A program made the translations under genes and the position numbers. The notes under the pieces were generated by a model. It was not told the origin of the DNA. It did no database searches and saw only the letters and a list, made by a program, of their open reading frames with translations. A DNA stretch of 64,000 bases from Leptodactylus fallax. Lineage: Eukaryota > Chordata > Amphibia > Anura > Leptodactylidae. The stretch's first letter is position 1. Each line of letters starts with the position of its first letter. Shown in pieces: positions 23,191-36,097 of the stretch. The stretch lies in assembly GCA_947044405.1 (NCBI GenBank), contig CAMRHE010000029.1:310001-374000 (forward strand). The letters are read 5' to 3'.

Positions 23191-23711
23191 CACCTACGTT
23201 GTGCTATTTAGAAGTGTGATGAGTTTTATGTGCAGAGTCTTTTGGGGCCACTTCAGGGTCCAGGGCCAAGTAGTGACTGCTATTGCTGCACCCTTAATAG
23301 CTGTGCCCCTGAGAGCTAGAGCTTTACCCATCATAGTTCCAGTCCACATAGACAGAATCTAGAACTGTTCCAGTCCGTGTGTTTTTTCAACCTACTCTAA
23401 ATAATATCAATGACGTTTAGAGAGAGCAGAGAATGTTTTACAGCTGGATTCAATAAATGTCCATAGCTTGGCTTCCTCTATATGAACTATTCAGTTTAAA
23501 ATGTTCAAGTCTGCTCAGCCTTCGAGCCTGAAAAGAGTCTGATCCCCAGAAATCCTCATTTTTTTTCCCCCATTTCATTCCCTCTACCATCCCCAAACTT
23601 CTCTACCAAATTGAATGAGACAAAAGACAGGTACAATATTTGTCTATTTCTGGAATCAGCGTGACAGACATAGTGAACAATCTTAAGGCCAGGTCTACAC
23701 TGCACTAACTA
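23191..23711. other. Gene-free stretch
   Basis: No recognisable exon or element termini. Confidence 0.35.
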
Positions 23712-24072
23712 TTAAAGCGGTTGTGCCGTTAGCGTTACATTGCCGGCGGTCCAACCACTAGCTCCCTCAGTGTTCAGGAGAGCGGGGTCCAAAACTTTAC
23801 CTGCGAATGACGCACCAGTGCGTTTATGTGACTAGCGCTTCATTCACTGCTATGGGACTGTTGGGACTGCAATCTCTGGTAGCCCCAGCAGGCCCGTAGA
23901 AGTGAATGGAGTGCCAGTCATGCAAGTTCACTGGTGCTTCATTCACAGGGAGAATGCAGGAGGACTTTCGGGCTCCCGCTTTTCTGATCACTGAGGGACC
24001 CCCAAAGATGTGAGACTTATCCTCTATCCTGTGAATAGGAAATAAATGTTTCTAATGGCACAACCCCTTTAA
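23712..24072. mobile_element. TTAA-flanked foldback MITE
   Basis: Bounded by TTAA at 23712-23715 and 24069-24072, with inverted ends 'aagcggttgtgccgttag' and 'aatggcacaacccctt'. A piggyBac-like non-autonomous element is inferred from the TTAA sites. Its right TTAA runs straight into the next MITE. Confidence 0.6.
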
Positions 24073-24299
24073 GGCTGAGGCCCCACATTGTGGAAACGCA
24101 GCTTTTTTGTTGTTGCAGATTTTGCTGCGTTTTTTTGAGCCAAAGCCAGGGGTAGATTGAACAGAACGGAAATGTATAAGTATTTCCTATATATTTCAAA
24201 TTCCTTTTGTAGCCATTCTTGGCTTTGGCTCAAAAAACTGCAGCAAAAAGTACAACAAAAAAATCTGCATTTCTGCAATGTGGGACCTTAGCCTAAGGT
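24073..24299. mobile_element. Foldback MITE, family B (copy B1)
   Basis: Palindromic: 'ggctgaggccccacattgtg', 'gcagattttgctgcg', 'gagccaaagccagg' on the left; the complement 'tggctttggctc', 'ctgcaatgtgggaccttagcc' on the right. The outermost bases resemble family A, so the two may share a transposase. Confidence 0.6.
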
Positions 24300-24396
24300 C
24301 GGGGTCCTATGTTGCAAAAACGCTGCATTTTGGCCACGGCAGAAAAAAACACTATGTGTTACATTACCTGCAAAGTGGATGGGATTCTGGGGGAGG
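24297..24396. repeat. Family A MITE left-end fragment
   Basis: Only the left ~100 bp ('aaggtcggggtcctatgttg' to 'caaagtggatgggattct') remains. It is followed at 24397 by unrelated GC-rich sequence with palindromic 'caccttt/aaaggtgagtatga' motifs up to 24640 and a poly(T) run at 24640-24664. Confidence 0.45.
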
Positions 24397-24837
24397 TGAT
24401 GAAAAAAAAAATCATACTCACCTGTCCCCAATGCTCCGGTGTCCTCCCGGTGCTTCCCGGTCCTTCTGCTTCGGCATCTGTTCACTGGCTGTGACATCAC
24501 AGATCCCTTCCGCTGAAGCCGCTGATTGGCCTCAGCGGTCACGTGTGGCTGGGACTTCCGCCACACGTCAGCAAGGGACCCAGAAGACCGGACTGCGCAG
24601 GGAGGTACCGGAGCACCGTGGAAAGGTGAGTATGATTGTTTTTTTTTTTTTTTTTTTTTTTTTTACGTGCCCCCTACCTATTTAATACTTAAACGGGTTG
24701 TCCATTTTTGCCTGGACATCCCCTTTAAGGAGAACTCAAATTGATTTTTCATAGATTCCTGTGGAATCACGAATATTTTCCCTATAGATTTAATAAGGAA
24801 ATAAAAATGCAGCAGAAAATGCAGCAAAAACTCAATG

Positions 24838-25330
24838 GGGCACATTTATTAAGCTACTTGCGCCTTTTTTTTGCATAAATTGCTCCTTTTTGTGGTCTCT
24901 TTTTGCCCTATGCTTCATTTATGAAGCCGTTGCTACTTTTTTTTCAAGATTTTACACTGCCCTCGCCATTTTTGTTTTTTGGCGAGAAAAGGGGGCGTGG
25001 CCTCAATGGAGATCCTTTTCACACTGTATTTATGACTTGTGCCTTTTTAAAAAGGGCCAAAAAAATGTGCAAATGCACTCCAGCGTAAAAAAGCTCGTCA
25101 AGTTAGGAAGCATTAAAAAGGGGCAATGGCTCCTTTTTTAGCGCCTTTTTGACCAACAAAGGGGCAAAGTATACATGGCCTAATAAGGCACGTCTACACT
25201 AGCTAACGTGTGCAACATTTAACAAGAAGGTGCGCCGACATCATAAATAAGCACCACAGTAAAGCTAGTCTTAAAAAGGCGCACCTGTGAAAACTATGGC
25301 CAAAAAAGGGGCAGATGATAAATAACCCCC
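24838..25330. repeat. Interspersed repeat family E (copy E2)
   Basis: Runs from 'ggggcacatttattaagcta' to 'gggcagatgataaataaccc', with many 'tgcgcctttttt' words. The right part is the complement of copy E1 at 18294-18500. Confidence 0.55.
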
Positions 25331-25642
25331 AATGAATAACACTATGTAAAGAAATGCAACATAATTTGGCTGCATTTTTTTCTACAGTGGTTTTTAGCTA
25401 CATTTTGTTACTATGTAGTCTTGTGGGCTGCACCTGTTACTCAATAGCTAAAATCAATAAGTAGCGCTTCAGAAAGTGCAAAAGTGCAAAATCTCTTTAA
25501 AGTTTCTTGGCACTGAAAAAAATATTCCTATGTTAATATTTCTTAACCTTAAAATATCCTGTACATCAAAACAATAGTAATGCTGCCAACTACTCGCAGA
25601 AAAGAAGAATCGTTTTGTTGGCTGCCAGCTCTTTGTTGTCTG
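25331..25642. other. Gene-free spacer
   Basis: A+T-rich flank of Tc1-3; nothing recognised. Confidence 0.35.
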
Positions 25643-25644
25643 TA

Positions 25645-27237
25645 CAGTGGGGGGAAAAAAGTATTTAGTCAGCCACCAATTGTGCAAGTTCTCCCACTTA
25701 AAGATGAGGCCGGCCTGTAATTGACATCATAGGTTGACATCAACTATGAGAGACAAAGTGTGAAAACACATCTAGAAAATCACATTGTCTGATTTTTTAA
25801 GAATTTATTTGCAAATTATGGTGGAAAATAAGTATTTGGTCACCTGCAAACAAGCAAGATTTCTGGCTCTCACAGACCTGTAACTTCTTCAAGAGGCTCC
25901 TCTGTCCTCCACTCATTACCTGTAGTAATGGCTCCTGTTTGACATTATCAGTATAAGACACCTGTCCACAACCTCAAACAGTCACACTCCAAACTCCACT
26001 ATGGTGAAGACCAAAGAGCTGTGGAAGGACACCAGAAACAAAATTGTAGACCTGCACCAGGCTGGGAAGACTGAATCTGCAATAGGCAAGCAGCTTGGTG
26101 TGAAGAAATCAACTGTGGGAGCAATAATTAGAAAATGGAAGACATTCAAGACCACTGATAATCTCCCTCTATCAGGGGCTCCACGCAAGATCTCACCCCG
26201 TGGGGTCAAAATGATCACAAGAACAGTGAGCAAAAATCCAGAACCACACGGGAGGACCTAGTGAATGACCTGCAGAAAGCTGGGACTAACGTAACAAAGG
26301 CTACCGTCAGTAACACACTACGCCGCCAGGGACTTAGATCCTGCAGTGTCAGACGTGTCCCCCTGCTTAAGCCAGTACATATCTGGGCCCCTCTGAAGTT
26401 TGCTAGAGAGCATTTGGATGTTCCAGAAGAGTATTGGGAGAATGTCATATGGTCAGATGAAACCAAAGTAGAACTGTTTGGTAGAAACACAACTCGTCGT
26501 GTTTGGAGGAGAGTGAATGCTGAGTTGCATCCAAAGAACACCATACCTACTGTGAAGCATGGGGGTGGCAACATTATGCTTTGGGGCTGTTTCTCTGCAA
26601 AGGGACCAGGACGACTGATCCGTGTACATGAAAGAATGAATGGGGCCATGTTTCGTGAGATTTTGAGTGCAAACCTCCTTCCATTAGCAAGGGCATGGAA
26701 AATGAAACGTGGCTGGGTCTTTCAGCATGACAATGATCCCAAGCACACCGCCATGGCAACGAAGGAGTGGCTTCGTAAGAAGCATTTCAAGGTCCTGGAG
26801 TGGCCTAGCCAGTCTCCAGATCTCAACCCCATAGAAAACCCTTTGGAGGGAGTTGAAAGTCCGGGTTGCCCAGCGACAGCCCCAAAACATCACAGCCCTA
26901 GAGGAGATCTGCATGGAGGAATGGGCCAACATGCCAGCAGCAGTGTGTGCCAACCTTGTGAAGACTTACAGAAAACCTTTGACCTCTGTCATTGCCAACA
27001 AAGGATATATAACAAAGTATCGAGATGAACTTTTGTTATTGAGCAAATACTTATTTTCCACCATCATTTGCAAATAAATTCTTAAAAATCAGACAATGTG
27101 ATTTTCTGGATTTGTTTTCTCATTTTATCTCTCATAGTTGAGGTCTACCTATGATGACAATTACAGGCCGGCCTCATCTTTTTAAGTGGGAGAACTTGCA
27201 CAATTGGTGGCTGACTAAATACTTTTTTTCCCCATTG
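25645..27237 (+). mobile_element. Tc1/mariner element (copy Tc1-3)
   Basis: Inverted termini begin 'cagtggggggaaaaaagtat' and continue for about 100 bp ('gtggctgactaaatact', 'ggccggcct'). TA duplications lie at 25643-25644 and 27238-27239. A full-length element of about 1.6 kb with a plus-strand transposase. Same family as the deleted copy at 29397-30471. Confidence 0.93.
26001..27077 (+). pseudogene. Tc1-like transposase pseudogene (two frameshifts)
   Basis: Starts [41 protein letters not shown], then [10 protein letters not shown] +/-1 shift near 26240 moves the frame to [19 protein letters not shown]. The DDE domain is well preserved: [31 protein letters not shown] and NPIEN. A second shift at about 26845 (an extra C in 'gaaaaccctttgg') moves LWREL-type C-terminal sequence into the frame of 26853-27077 ([23 protein letters not shown], ending with Lys-Tyr-Arg and beyond). 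Catalytic residues are intact but the protein cannot be made in one piece. Confidence 0.9.
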
Positions 27238-27363
27238 TATATCCATATGGACACCTCACAGCGCAACCTCAAGCCTAGAGGCTGAAAGTAACAGCCAAGA
27301 TATTCATCATTCAATGACCTTGTGCTTAATGTGTTCTCTACAAACAACACAGAAGACTCCTAT

Positions 27364-27855
27364 TTAAGGCCGGGGCGCCACGTGGTGGAAACACTGCGAC
27401 GTTTTACAGTCACTTTGCAGGAAAATAGGGTTTTTATATTGTGACCGTTAGTGTCCATTTGTGTCCGTTAGTGTCTGTTTACACCAAATCCGTCAGAAAT
27501 CTGTTTTTTTTCGTGGACAAAAAATCCTACATGCAGCCATCAGTTACTGTCCATTATTTTATGTCAGTTTTTTTCCTGCGCATGCTCAGAGGAAAAACAA
27601 ACAAAAAAAAAAAAACGGACAGTGTTAAAAAACAGACACTAATTGATGCTAATGTGTCCGTTTTTTTTAACTGAACTATTAATTGGCTCAGTTAAAAAAA
27701 TGGACACATTAACATCAGTTAGTGTCCGTTAATGTCTGTTATGATAGGTGTCCACGCATGACATATGGATACCAATCCGTGTGTTATCTGTGCCATTTTT
27801 ATTGACCTACAGACTGCATATGGTTGTGTGCATGTAGTCTTAGTAATAAACCATT
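27364..27855. repeat. Family A fragment joined to family F repeat
   Basis: 27364-27428 is the left end of a family A MITE ('aaggccggggcgccacgtgg'). From 27429 the sequence switches to family F words ('gtgtccgttagtgtctg', 'aacggacagtgttaaaaaac', 'ggacacattaacatcag'), which also make up 61438-62347. Family F consists of repeated TGTCCGTTA-type motifs in both orientations. Confidence 0.5.
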
Positions 27856-27860
27856 CTTTG

Positions 27861-28172
27861 GCTAAGGCCCCACGTAGTGAGCCGCAGCTAAAAAGTACTG
27901 TGGGGAAAACCGTGGCAGAAACGCTTTGCGTTTTTTCCCACAGTGCTTTTCACATAAATCCCGTAGAGTTTTCCTCTGCATACTTTCTGCTTCAATTAAA
28001 CCTATACAGAAAACGCCAGCGTTTCCGTAGATATAATTGACATGCTGCGATTTACAAATATGTGACGGTTTTTGAAATCGCAGCATGCCCGCTGTGAATA
28101 TCTTTCTGTACTGTGTGGATGGGTTTAGCCTGAATCCCATTCACTTTGCGGGTGCTGCAAAACGCTCCGGTT
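27861..28172. mobile_element. Family A foldback MITE, reverse copy (A6)
   Basis: Starts 'ggctaaggccccacgtagtg'. Contains 'tttcacataaatcccgtag', 'ttaaacctatacagaaaac' and 'gtagatataattgacatgct', and ends around 'gcaaaacgctccgg'. The right terminus is degraded. Confidence 0.55.
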
Positions 28173-29396
28173 TTTATAAAGTGGGACAACTGGACAGTGC
28201 ATTGATGGCCCATTCGCTGGATAAGCCATTAGTATTGTGATGAATAGTGTCCAACTAAAATAAAAAATCAAATCTACATTTTCAAGCCTAGTTTTCACCA
28301 ATATGGTTTAGGTGTCATTCGGAACAGAGTTGTAAGTGTTAAAATACAGTATATGACAATTGGAATTTGTTATGGTAGAATTCTTTAGGTGCCCTGGTGT
28401 CTAAACTTTTCTGTAAATAGCTGACATTGTAAGAAAACTTAGCACATTCCTTAGGTCTGCCTTAGGTTTTGATCCATACTCTTCACACTCCTACTAGTGG
28501 CTTCATGAACATCAGTTGTTTTGCTGCCTTAGAAACTATATGCAAAGGTAAAGAATAGTTTGTGACCTACCCAAAAGCAGGATATCTAGCTTGGCGCCTA
28601 AAGCAGCTGTTTGCCAAGCCACCCTCCTTTACCCCTTGGCCCCTGGTATTCAGCATGTAACCTATTATTCATATCACTGACCTGTGTGCTTCTTAGCGCC
28701 ACCTCTCATCTATAATACACATTAAAAAAAATAACAATTGTGATAATGCTTGAGACGTTAGGTAATAATAATCATAATAATAATTAATTTTATTTATATA
28801 GCGCCAACATATTTCGCAGCATTGTAGGTAAGATTATCCTGCATATGCTGTCCCAGTGCGCACTTTGCAGCTTTTCTGCAGTTTCATGCTTTAGCCTATA
28901 CGATGGAGACGAGTAAATGAAAGCTATTACAGTCGCCTTGTTTGGGTTTATTCCTAGGTTTAGCTACAAACCACTGTAGGTATCAAAATATAGAAAGTGA
29001 ACTGAAATGTTAACAGTAAATGGTTAGTGAATCCATAAAAAACTATCCCATTCCATATTCTTAGTACAATGAGACCATTCAGATGTGACCTGCAGAGTGA
29101 CAAGGAAGTTTATATTGCCTGCTGTTTTATGGGCATTTCAGTCCCATTGGTTTTGATACATCTACTGTGTTGTTAACATAGCTTTGAGTTACAGGACTAT
29201 CTGAGCTAACAGTTTAAGGAAGTCTGCCATCAGACTTCAGCATATCAACACAGCCCCACTTCTAGATAGGTTAGGGTCACCTGAATTAAACAGTGTTTTC
29301 TGTTTGTGAATTGGTGCCTCGTTGCTGAGATATGATTGTTTTTGTTGATATGCAAATGAGCTCTTTGGAGCAACAAGGGTGTAAGTCTTACCCCTG
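28173..29396. other. Gene-free stretch with a common interspersed fragment
   Basis: About 28760-28830 reads 'taataataattaattttatttatatagcgccaacatatt' in overlapping pieces, a widespread vertebrate interspersed repeat end. The rest shows no exons. Confidence 0.4.
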
Positions 29397-30111
29397 TAAG
29401 TCTTCAAGGTTGGCACACACTGTTGCTGGTATGTTAGCCCATTCCTCCATGCAGATCTCCTCTAGGGCAGTGATGTTTTGGGGCTGTCGCTGCGCAACAC
29501 GGACTTTCAACTCTCTCCAAAGGTTTTCTATGGGGTTGAGATCTGGAGACTGGCTAGGCCACTTCAGGACCTTGAAATGCTTCTTACGAAGCCACTCCTT
29601 CATTGCCCTGGCGGTGTGCTTGGTATCATTGTTATGCTGAAAGACCCAGCCACGTTTCATCTTCAATGCCCTTGCTGATGGAAGGAGGTTTGCACTCAAA
29701 ATATCATGATACATGGCCCAATTCATTCTTTCATGTACACGGATCAGTCGTCCTGGGCTCTTTGCAGAGAAACAGCCCCAAAGTATGATGTTGCCACCCC
29801 TATACTTCACAGTAGGTATGGTGTTCTTTGGTTGCAACTCAGCATTCACTCTCCTCCAAACACAACGAGTTGTGTTTCTACCAAACAGTTCTACTTTGGT
29901 TTCATCTGACCATATGACATTCTCCCAATACTCTTCTGGAACATCCAAATGCTCTCTAGCAAACTTCAGAGGGGCCCGGATATGTACTGGCTTAAGCAGG
30001 GGGACATGTCTGGCACTGCAGGATCTGAGTCCCTGGCGGCGTAGTGTGTTACTGACGGTAGTCTACAATTTTGTTTCTGGTGTCGTTCCACAGCTCTTTG
30101 ATCTTCACCAT
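29397..30111 (-). pseudogene. Tc1-like transposase pseudogene, internally deleted
   Basis: Starts with the complement of 'caccatagtgg' at 30111 (MVKIKELW-type). After about 18 codons it jumps, at 'attgtaga|ctaccgtcag', to the second HTH region. Roughly 230 bp are lost relative to Tc1-3, removing most of the N-terminal DNA-binding domain. The catalytic part reads [14 protein letters not shown], then [17 protein letters not shown], where the second catalytic Asp has become Asn, then [10 protein letters not shown]. The C terminus ends at CANLEDLQ. Dead copy. Confidence 0.88.
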
Positions 30112-30471
30112 AGTGGAGTTTGGAGTGTGACTGTTTGAGGTTGTGGACAGGTGTCTTTTATACTGATAACAATGTCAAACAGGAGCCATTACTACAGGTA
30201 ATGAGTGGAGGACAGAGGAGCCTCTTATAGAAGAAGTTACAGGTCTGTGAGAGCCAGAAATCTTGCTTGTTTGTAGGTGACCAAATACTTATTTTTCACC
30301 ATAATTTGCAAATAAATTCTTTAAAAATCAGACAATGTGATTTTCTAGATGTTTTCTCATTTTGTCTCTCATAGTTGAGGTCTACCTATGATGTCAATTA
30401 CAGGCCTCTCATCTTTTTAAGTGGGAGAACTTTCACAATTGGTGGCTGACTAAATACTTTTTTCCCCACTG
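29397..30471 (-). mobile_element. Truncated Tc1/mariner element (copy Tc1-4)
   Basis: Minus-strand relative of Tc1-3. The right terminus ('ggtggctgactaaatact' to 'cccactg') is followed by TA at 30472-30473. The left terminus and the transposase C terminus are missing: homology stops at about 29397 ('gtcttcaaggttggcac'). There is also an internal deletion. The retained terminus directly abuts the 20-bp minisatellite. Confidence 0.88.
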
Positions 30472-30472
30472 T

Positions 30473-33400
30473 ATGTATGCCATCTCCTGTATGTGTATGC
30501 CATCTCCTGTATGTGTATGCCATCTCCTGATATATAACCCTATGCCACTCCGTATGTGTATGCTATCTCCTCTATTGCCACTGCTGTATATGTATGCTAT
30601 CTCCTGTATATATATGTATTCTCCTTTCTATTTATGGGATTTTCTTTATGTGTATGCCATCTCCTGTATATGTATGCCATCTCCTGTATATGTATGCCAT
30701 CTCCTGTATATGTATTTCATCTGTATGTATGTCATCTGTATGTATGTCATCTGTATGTGTATGCCATCTCCTGTATATGTATGCCATCTCCTGTATATGT
30801 ATGCCATCTCCTGTATATGTATTTCATCTGTATGTATGTCATCTGTATGTGTATGCCATCTCCTGTATATGTATGCCATCTCCTGTATATGTATGCCATC
30901 TCCTGTATATGTATTTCATCTGTATGTATGTCATCTGTATGTGTATGCCATCTCCTGTATATGTATGCCATCTCCTGTATGTGTATGCCATCTCCTGTAT
31001 GTGAATGCCATCTCCTGTATGTGAATGCCATCTCCTGTATATGTATGCTATCTCCTGTATATTTATGTATTCTCCTTTATATGTATGCTATCTCCTGTAT
31101 ATTTATGTATTCTCCTTTCTATTTATGGCATTTCCTGTATGTGTATGCCATCTCCTGTATATGTATGCCATCTCCTGTATATGTATGCCATCTCCTGTAT
31201 GTGTATTTCATCTGTATGTATGTCATCTGTATGTGTATGCCATCTCCTGTATATGTATGCCATCTCCTGTATATGTATGCCATCTCCTGTATATGTATTT
31301 CATCTGTATGTATGTCATCTGTATGTGTATGCCATCTCCTGCATATGTATGCCATCTCCTGTATATGTATGCCATCTGTATGTATGTCATCTGTATGTGT
31401 ATGCCATCTCCTGTATATGTATGCCATCTCCTGTATATGTATGCCATCTCCTGTATGTGTATGCCATCTCCTGTATGTGTATACCATCTCCTGTATGTGT
31501 ATGCCATCTCCTGTATGTGTACCACCCTATGTATGCCATCTCCTTTCTATGTATGCCATCTCCTTTCTATGTATGCCATCTCCTGTATGTGTATGCCATC
31601 TCCTGTATGTGTATGCCATCTCCTGTATGTGAATGCCATCTCCGGTATATGTATGCCATCTCCTATATGTGTATGCCATCTCCTTTCTATGTATGCCATC
31701 TCCCGTATGTGTATGCCATCTCCGGTATATGTATACCATGTCCTTTCTAATTATGCCATCTCCTGTATATGTATGCCATTTCCTATGTATGCCATCTCCT
31801 GTATATGTATGCTATCTCCTGTATATTTATGTATTCTCCTTTCTATTTATGCCATCTCCTGTATGTGTATGCCATCTCCTGTATGTGTATGCCATCTCCT
31901 GTATATGTATGCCATCTCCTGTATATGTATGCCATCTCCTGTATATGTATTTCATCTGTATGTATGTCATCTGTATGTGTATGCCATCTCCTGTATATGT
32001 ATGCCATCTCCTGTATGTGTATGCCATCTCCTGTATGTGAATGCCATCTCCTGTATGTGAATGCCATCTCCTGTATATGTATGCTATCTCCTGTATATTT
32101 ATGTATTCTCCTTTATATGTATGCTATCTCCTGTATATTTATGTATTCTCCTTTCTATTTATGGCATTTCCTGTATGTGTATGCCATCTCCTGTATATGT
32201 ATGCCATCTCCTGTATATGTATGCCATCTCCTGTATGTGTATTTCATCTGTATGTATGTCATCTGTATGTGTATGCCATCTCCTGTATATGTATGCCATC
32301 TCCTGTATATGTATGCCATCTCCTGTATATGTATTTCATCTGTATGTATGTCATCTGTATGTGTATGCCATCTCCTGCATATGTATGCCATCTCCTGTAT
32401 ATTATGCCATCTGTATGTATGTCATCTGTATGTGTATGCCATCTCCTGTATGTGTATGCCATCTCCTGTATGTGTATGCCATCTCCTGTATGTGTATGCC
32501 ATCTCCTTTCTATGTATGCCATCTCCTTTCTATGTATGCCATCTCCTTTCTATGTATGCCACTCCTGTATGTGTATGCCATCTCCTGTATGTGTATGCCA
32601 TCTCCTGTATGTGAATGCCATCTCCGGTATATGTATGCCATCTCCTATATGTGTATGCCATCTCCTTTCTATGTATGCCATCTCCCGTATGTGTATGCCA
32701 TCTCCGGTATATGTATACCATGTCCTTTCTATTTATGCCATCTCCTGTATATGTATGCCATTTCCTTTCTATGTATGCCATCTCCTGTATATGTATGCTA
32801 TCTCCTGTATATTTATGTATTCTCCTTTCTATTTATGCCATCTCCTGTATGTGTATGCCATCTCCGGTATATGTATGCCATCTCCTGTGTATGTATGTTG
32901 TCTCTTTTATATGTATGCCATCTCCTGTATGTGTATGCCATCTCCTGTATATGTATGCCATCTCCTTTCTATGTATGCCATCTCCCGTATGTGTATACCA
33001 TCTCCTGTATGTGTATGCCATCTCCTGTATGTGTATGCCATCTCCTGTATGTGTATGCCATCTCCTTTCTATGTATGCCATCTCCTTTCTATGTATGCCA
33101 TCTCCTGTATGTGTATGCCATCTCCTGTATGTGTATGCCATCTCCTGTATGTGAATGCCATCTCCGGTATATGTATGCCATCTCCTGTATGTGTATGCCA
33201 TCTCCTTTGTATGTATGCCATCTCCCGTATGTGTATGCCATCTCCGGTATATGTATACCATGTCCTTTCTATTTATGCCATCTCCTGTATATGTATGCCA
33301 TTTCCTTTCTATGTATGCCATCTCCTGTATATGTATGCTATCTCCTGTATATTTATGTATTCTCCTTTCTATTTATGCCATCTCCCGTATGTGTATGCCA

Positions 33401-34600
33401 TCTCCGGTATATGTACGCCATCCCGTGTATGTATGTTGTCTCTTTATATGTATGCCATCTCCTGTATATGTATGCCATCTCCTTTCTATGTATGCCATCT
33501 CCCGATGTGCCTTCTCTATGTGTATGCCATCTCCTGTATGTGTATGCCATCTCCTGTCTGTGTATGCCATCTCCTGTATATGTATGCCATCTCCTTGTAT
33601 CACCCCTCTTCTATGTATGCCATCTCCTGTCTGTGTATGCCATCTCCTGTATGTGTATGCCATCTCCGGTATATGTATGCCATCTCCTGTATATGTATAC
33701 CATCTCCTGTGTATGTATGCTGTCTCTTTTATATGTATGCCATCTCCTGTATGTGTATGCCATCTCCCTGTATATGTATGCCATCTCCTGTATGTGTATG
33801 CCATCTCCTTTCTATGTATGCCATCTCCCGTATGTGTATGCCATCTCCGGTATATGTATACCATGTCCTTTCTATTTATGCCATCTCCTGTATATGTATG
33901 CCATTCTTCTATGATGCCATCTCTTGTATATGTATGCTATCTCCTGTATATTTATGTATTCTCCTTTCTATTTATGCCATCTCCTGTATGTGTATGCCAT
34001 CTCCGGTATATGTATGCCATCTCCTGTGTATGTATGCCTCTTTTATATGTATGCCATCTCCCTGTATGTGTATGCCATCTCCTGTATGCCATCTCCTTTC
34101 TATGTATGCCATCTCCCGTATGTGTATGCCATCTCCGGTATATGTATACCATGTCCTTTCTATTTATGCCATCTCCTGTATATGTATGTTGTCTCTTTTA
34201 TATGTATGCCTCTCCTGTATATTTATGTAATCTCCTTTCTATGTATGCCATCTCCTGTATGTGTATGCCATCTCCTGATGTGATGCCATCCCGGTATATG
34301 TATATGCCATCTCCGTATATGTATGCCATCTCCTGTTTTATGAACCCCTGTATGCCATCTCCTGTTGTGTATATGTATGCCATCTCCTGTATGTGTATGC
34401 CATCTCCTGTATATGTATGCCATCTCCTTTCTATGTATGCCTTCTCCTGTATATGTATGCCTTCTCCTGTATATGTATGCCTTCTCCTGTATATGTATGC
34501 CTTCTCCTGTATATGTATGCCATCTCCTTTCTATGTATGCCGTCTCCTTTCTATGTATGCCGTCTCCTGTGTATGTATGCTGTCTCCTGTATATGTATGC
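30473..34600. repeat. Giant 20-bp minisatellite (part 1)
   Basis: Roughly 200 units of a 20-bp monomer 'tatgccatctcctgtatgtg', with variants 'tatgccatctcctttctatg', 'tatttcatctgtatgtatgt' and 'tatatttatgtattctcctt'. Variant order repeats at higher periods: a block near 31023 recurs near 32060 (about 1.04 kb), and a block near 32610-32830 recurs near 33150-33370 (540 bp). The array degenerates toward 33.4-34.4 kb with small deletions. The long ORFs on both strands (up to 729 codons) come from the monomer lacking stop codons. It begins directly at the TA of Tc1-4. Confidence 0.95.
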
Positions 34601-35041
34601 TGTCGGGGGTTAATCTCCCCCGGGATGGATGTCACCGTAAGCCTAATCAAATAGATAACCAGTTTCGAGCGCTCGGGAAACAAGACGTACACAGGTATCG
34701 TGTATGAACAGTTTCTACTTTATTGCGTAGTTCAATACAGTTTTAAAAGCAAGCTCAGTTGCATAAGTCATGTGATCAATATACATATATGGTCTTTCCA
34801 GTTCCGTTATCAGACATATTTGTTCAGTTACCCATCACCCCAGATGTTTCCTTTTCACCTTATCTGAATGTCCTTCTTATCATTCCTGAGAATACCAGTT
34901 CTGCTGAGAACATCAGAACTGTTGACATCTTCCCCCAGACTCCAAGTCTGTATTCTATCTATAAACTATGCAGTCTTGTCTGCAGAACATTCCACCCTCT
35001 TGTGCTTTCTGTATATAGTGCAAACTGTTTTAACCCTCACA
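34601..35041 (-). repeat. ERV long terminal repeat
   Basis: On the minus strand it begins TGTGAGGGTTAA and ends TTAACCCCCGACA, giving TG..CA ends with a short inverted repeat. It lies immediately downstream of the polypurine-like tract. At 441 bp it is a typical ERV LTR length. The second LTR is missing. Confidence 0.75.
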
Positions 35042-35228
35042 ATTCCCCCATTTAGGACTTTATTTTTAATCAATATTCAATGAATACATTCACAGATGGC
35101 ACACAGATAGAATACGTTGGTAATCAGGATTTTGTAATGGCACATCCGTGACATGGTCAAATCCCACTGTTTCCTGTGACCTAAGAGCCACACAGTCATG
35201 TTCATGCTGGCTGTCAAACAGTTCTTCT

Positions 35229-36097
35229 TCAGAGAGGGAATTTAAAAATAACTCCTCTTCCACCCCCTTTTGAATCATGAACTCCTACAGGAAGAAGAGT
35301 TGCAGGATTCAAAGTTAAACAGCGTTGAAAAGAGATGTTTGAGGAGGACTGCAGAGCAAATTCCATTTTGCACTGCCGTGCCAAAGAAAGGTGACGTCTG
35401 TCTACTTGTGTGAGGATAGCATGGATGTCATGAGGTGTATACACAACCAGTATATGATCTAGGACAATGTCTGAGCTTTTCTCAAGCAATGCTTGTACCG
35501 AGAGAACAACACGCACACAGGAGGGTGTCCCCCTGGCTACAGCATCTAACCTTGAGCTGTAATGTGTTGTTGTGTGAGAACTGCAGTTGCATGTCCCATC
35601 ATCTCAGTCACGTAGAGCTGAAAAGGTTTCTGATAGTCAGGTAGGCCTAGGGCCGGAGCACTGACTATCTGCAACTTCAGCTGGTAAAACGCATCCATGG
35701 CCTCAGATGTGAGGCTGAATGGTTTTGAGGAGAGGCTATCGTACAGAGGTTGCATGGTCAGAGATGCAGATCTGACCCATGGCCTACAGTAGGATACCAA
35801 TCCCAAGAAGGTACGTAGCTGAGCATGAGAGGTCGGCACCTGCATGTCTCTCATCACCTTGGTCCTCTCATCTGACAGGTGCTTGGTACCTTGGCCGAGA
35901 CAGTGTCCTAGAAATACCACTTGTTGTTTGCAAAATTGCAACTTGTCCTTGTTGGCCTTGCAGCCGTTCTGGTAGAGGAAGCACAACAGGCTGATGGTCG
36001 CTGCTTCACAGGTTGGTTTGTCTGGAGCACAAAGAAGAAGATCGTCAACATATTGTAACAGAACAACATCATCATGTGGAAAATACCAAGTACTCAT
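35229..36097 (-). pseudogene. ERV pol remnant (RT to RNase H)
   Basis: The upper part (36097-35546) carries the RT palm motif YVDDLLL, the LQFCKQQVVFLGH segment, RTFLGLVSYCRPW and the connection region ending ATAVLTQQ. After a frame change between 35546 and 35516, the lower part (35516-35229) reads as RT connection/RNase H-proximal sequence with LNPATLLP. The rest of pol and env are gone. Described only as a defective relic. Confidence 0.82.

Noticed and set aside
32041..34230. A 729-codon plus-strand ORF, with several other long ORFs on both strands between 30.4 and 36.8 kb
   Set aside because: All are readings of the 20-bp minisatellite in different frames. The monomer has no stops, the same peptide repeat appears in every frame, and there is no start, splice or codon-bias support.
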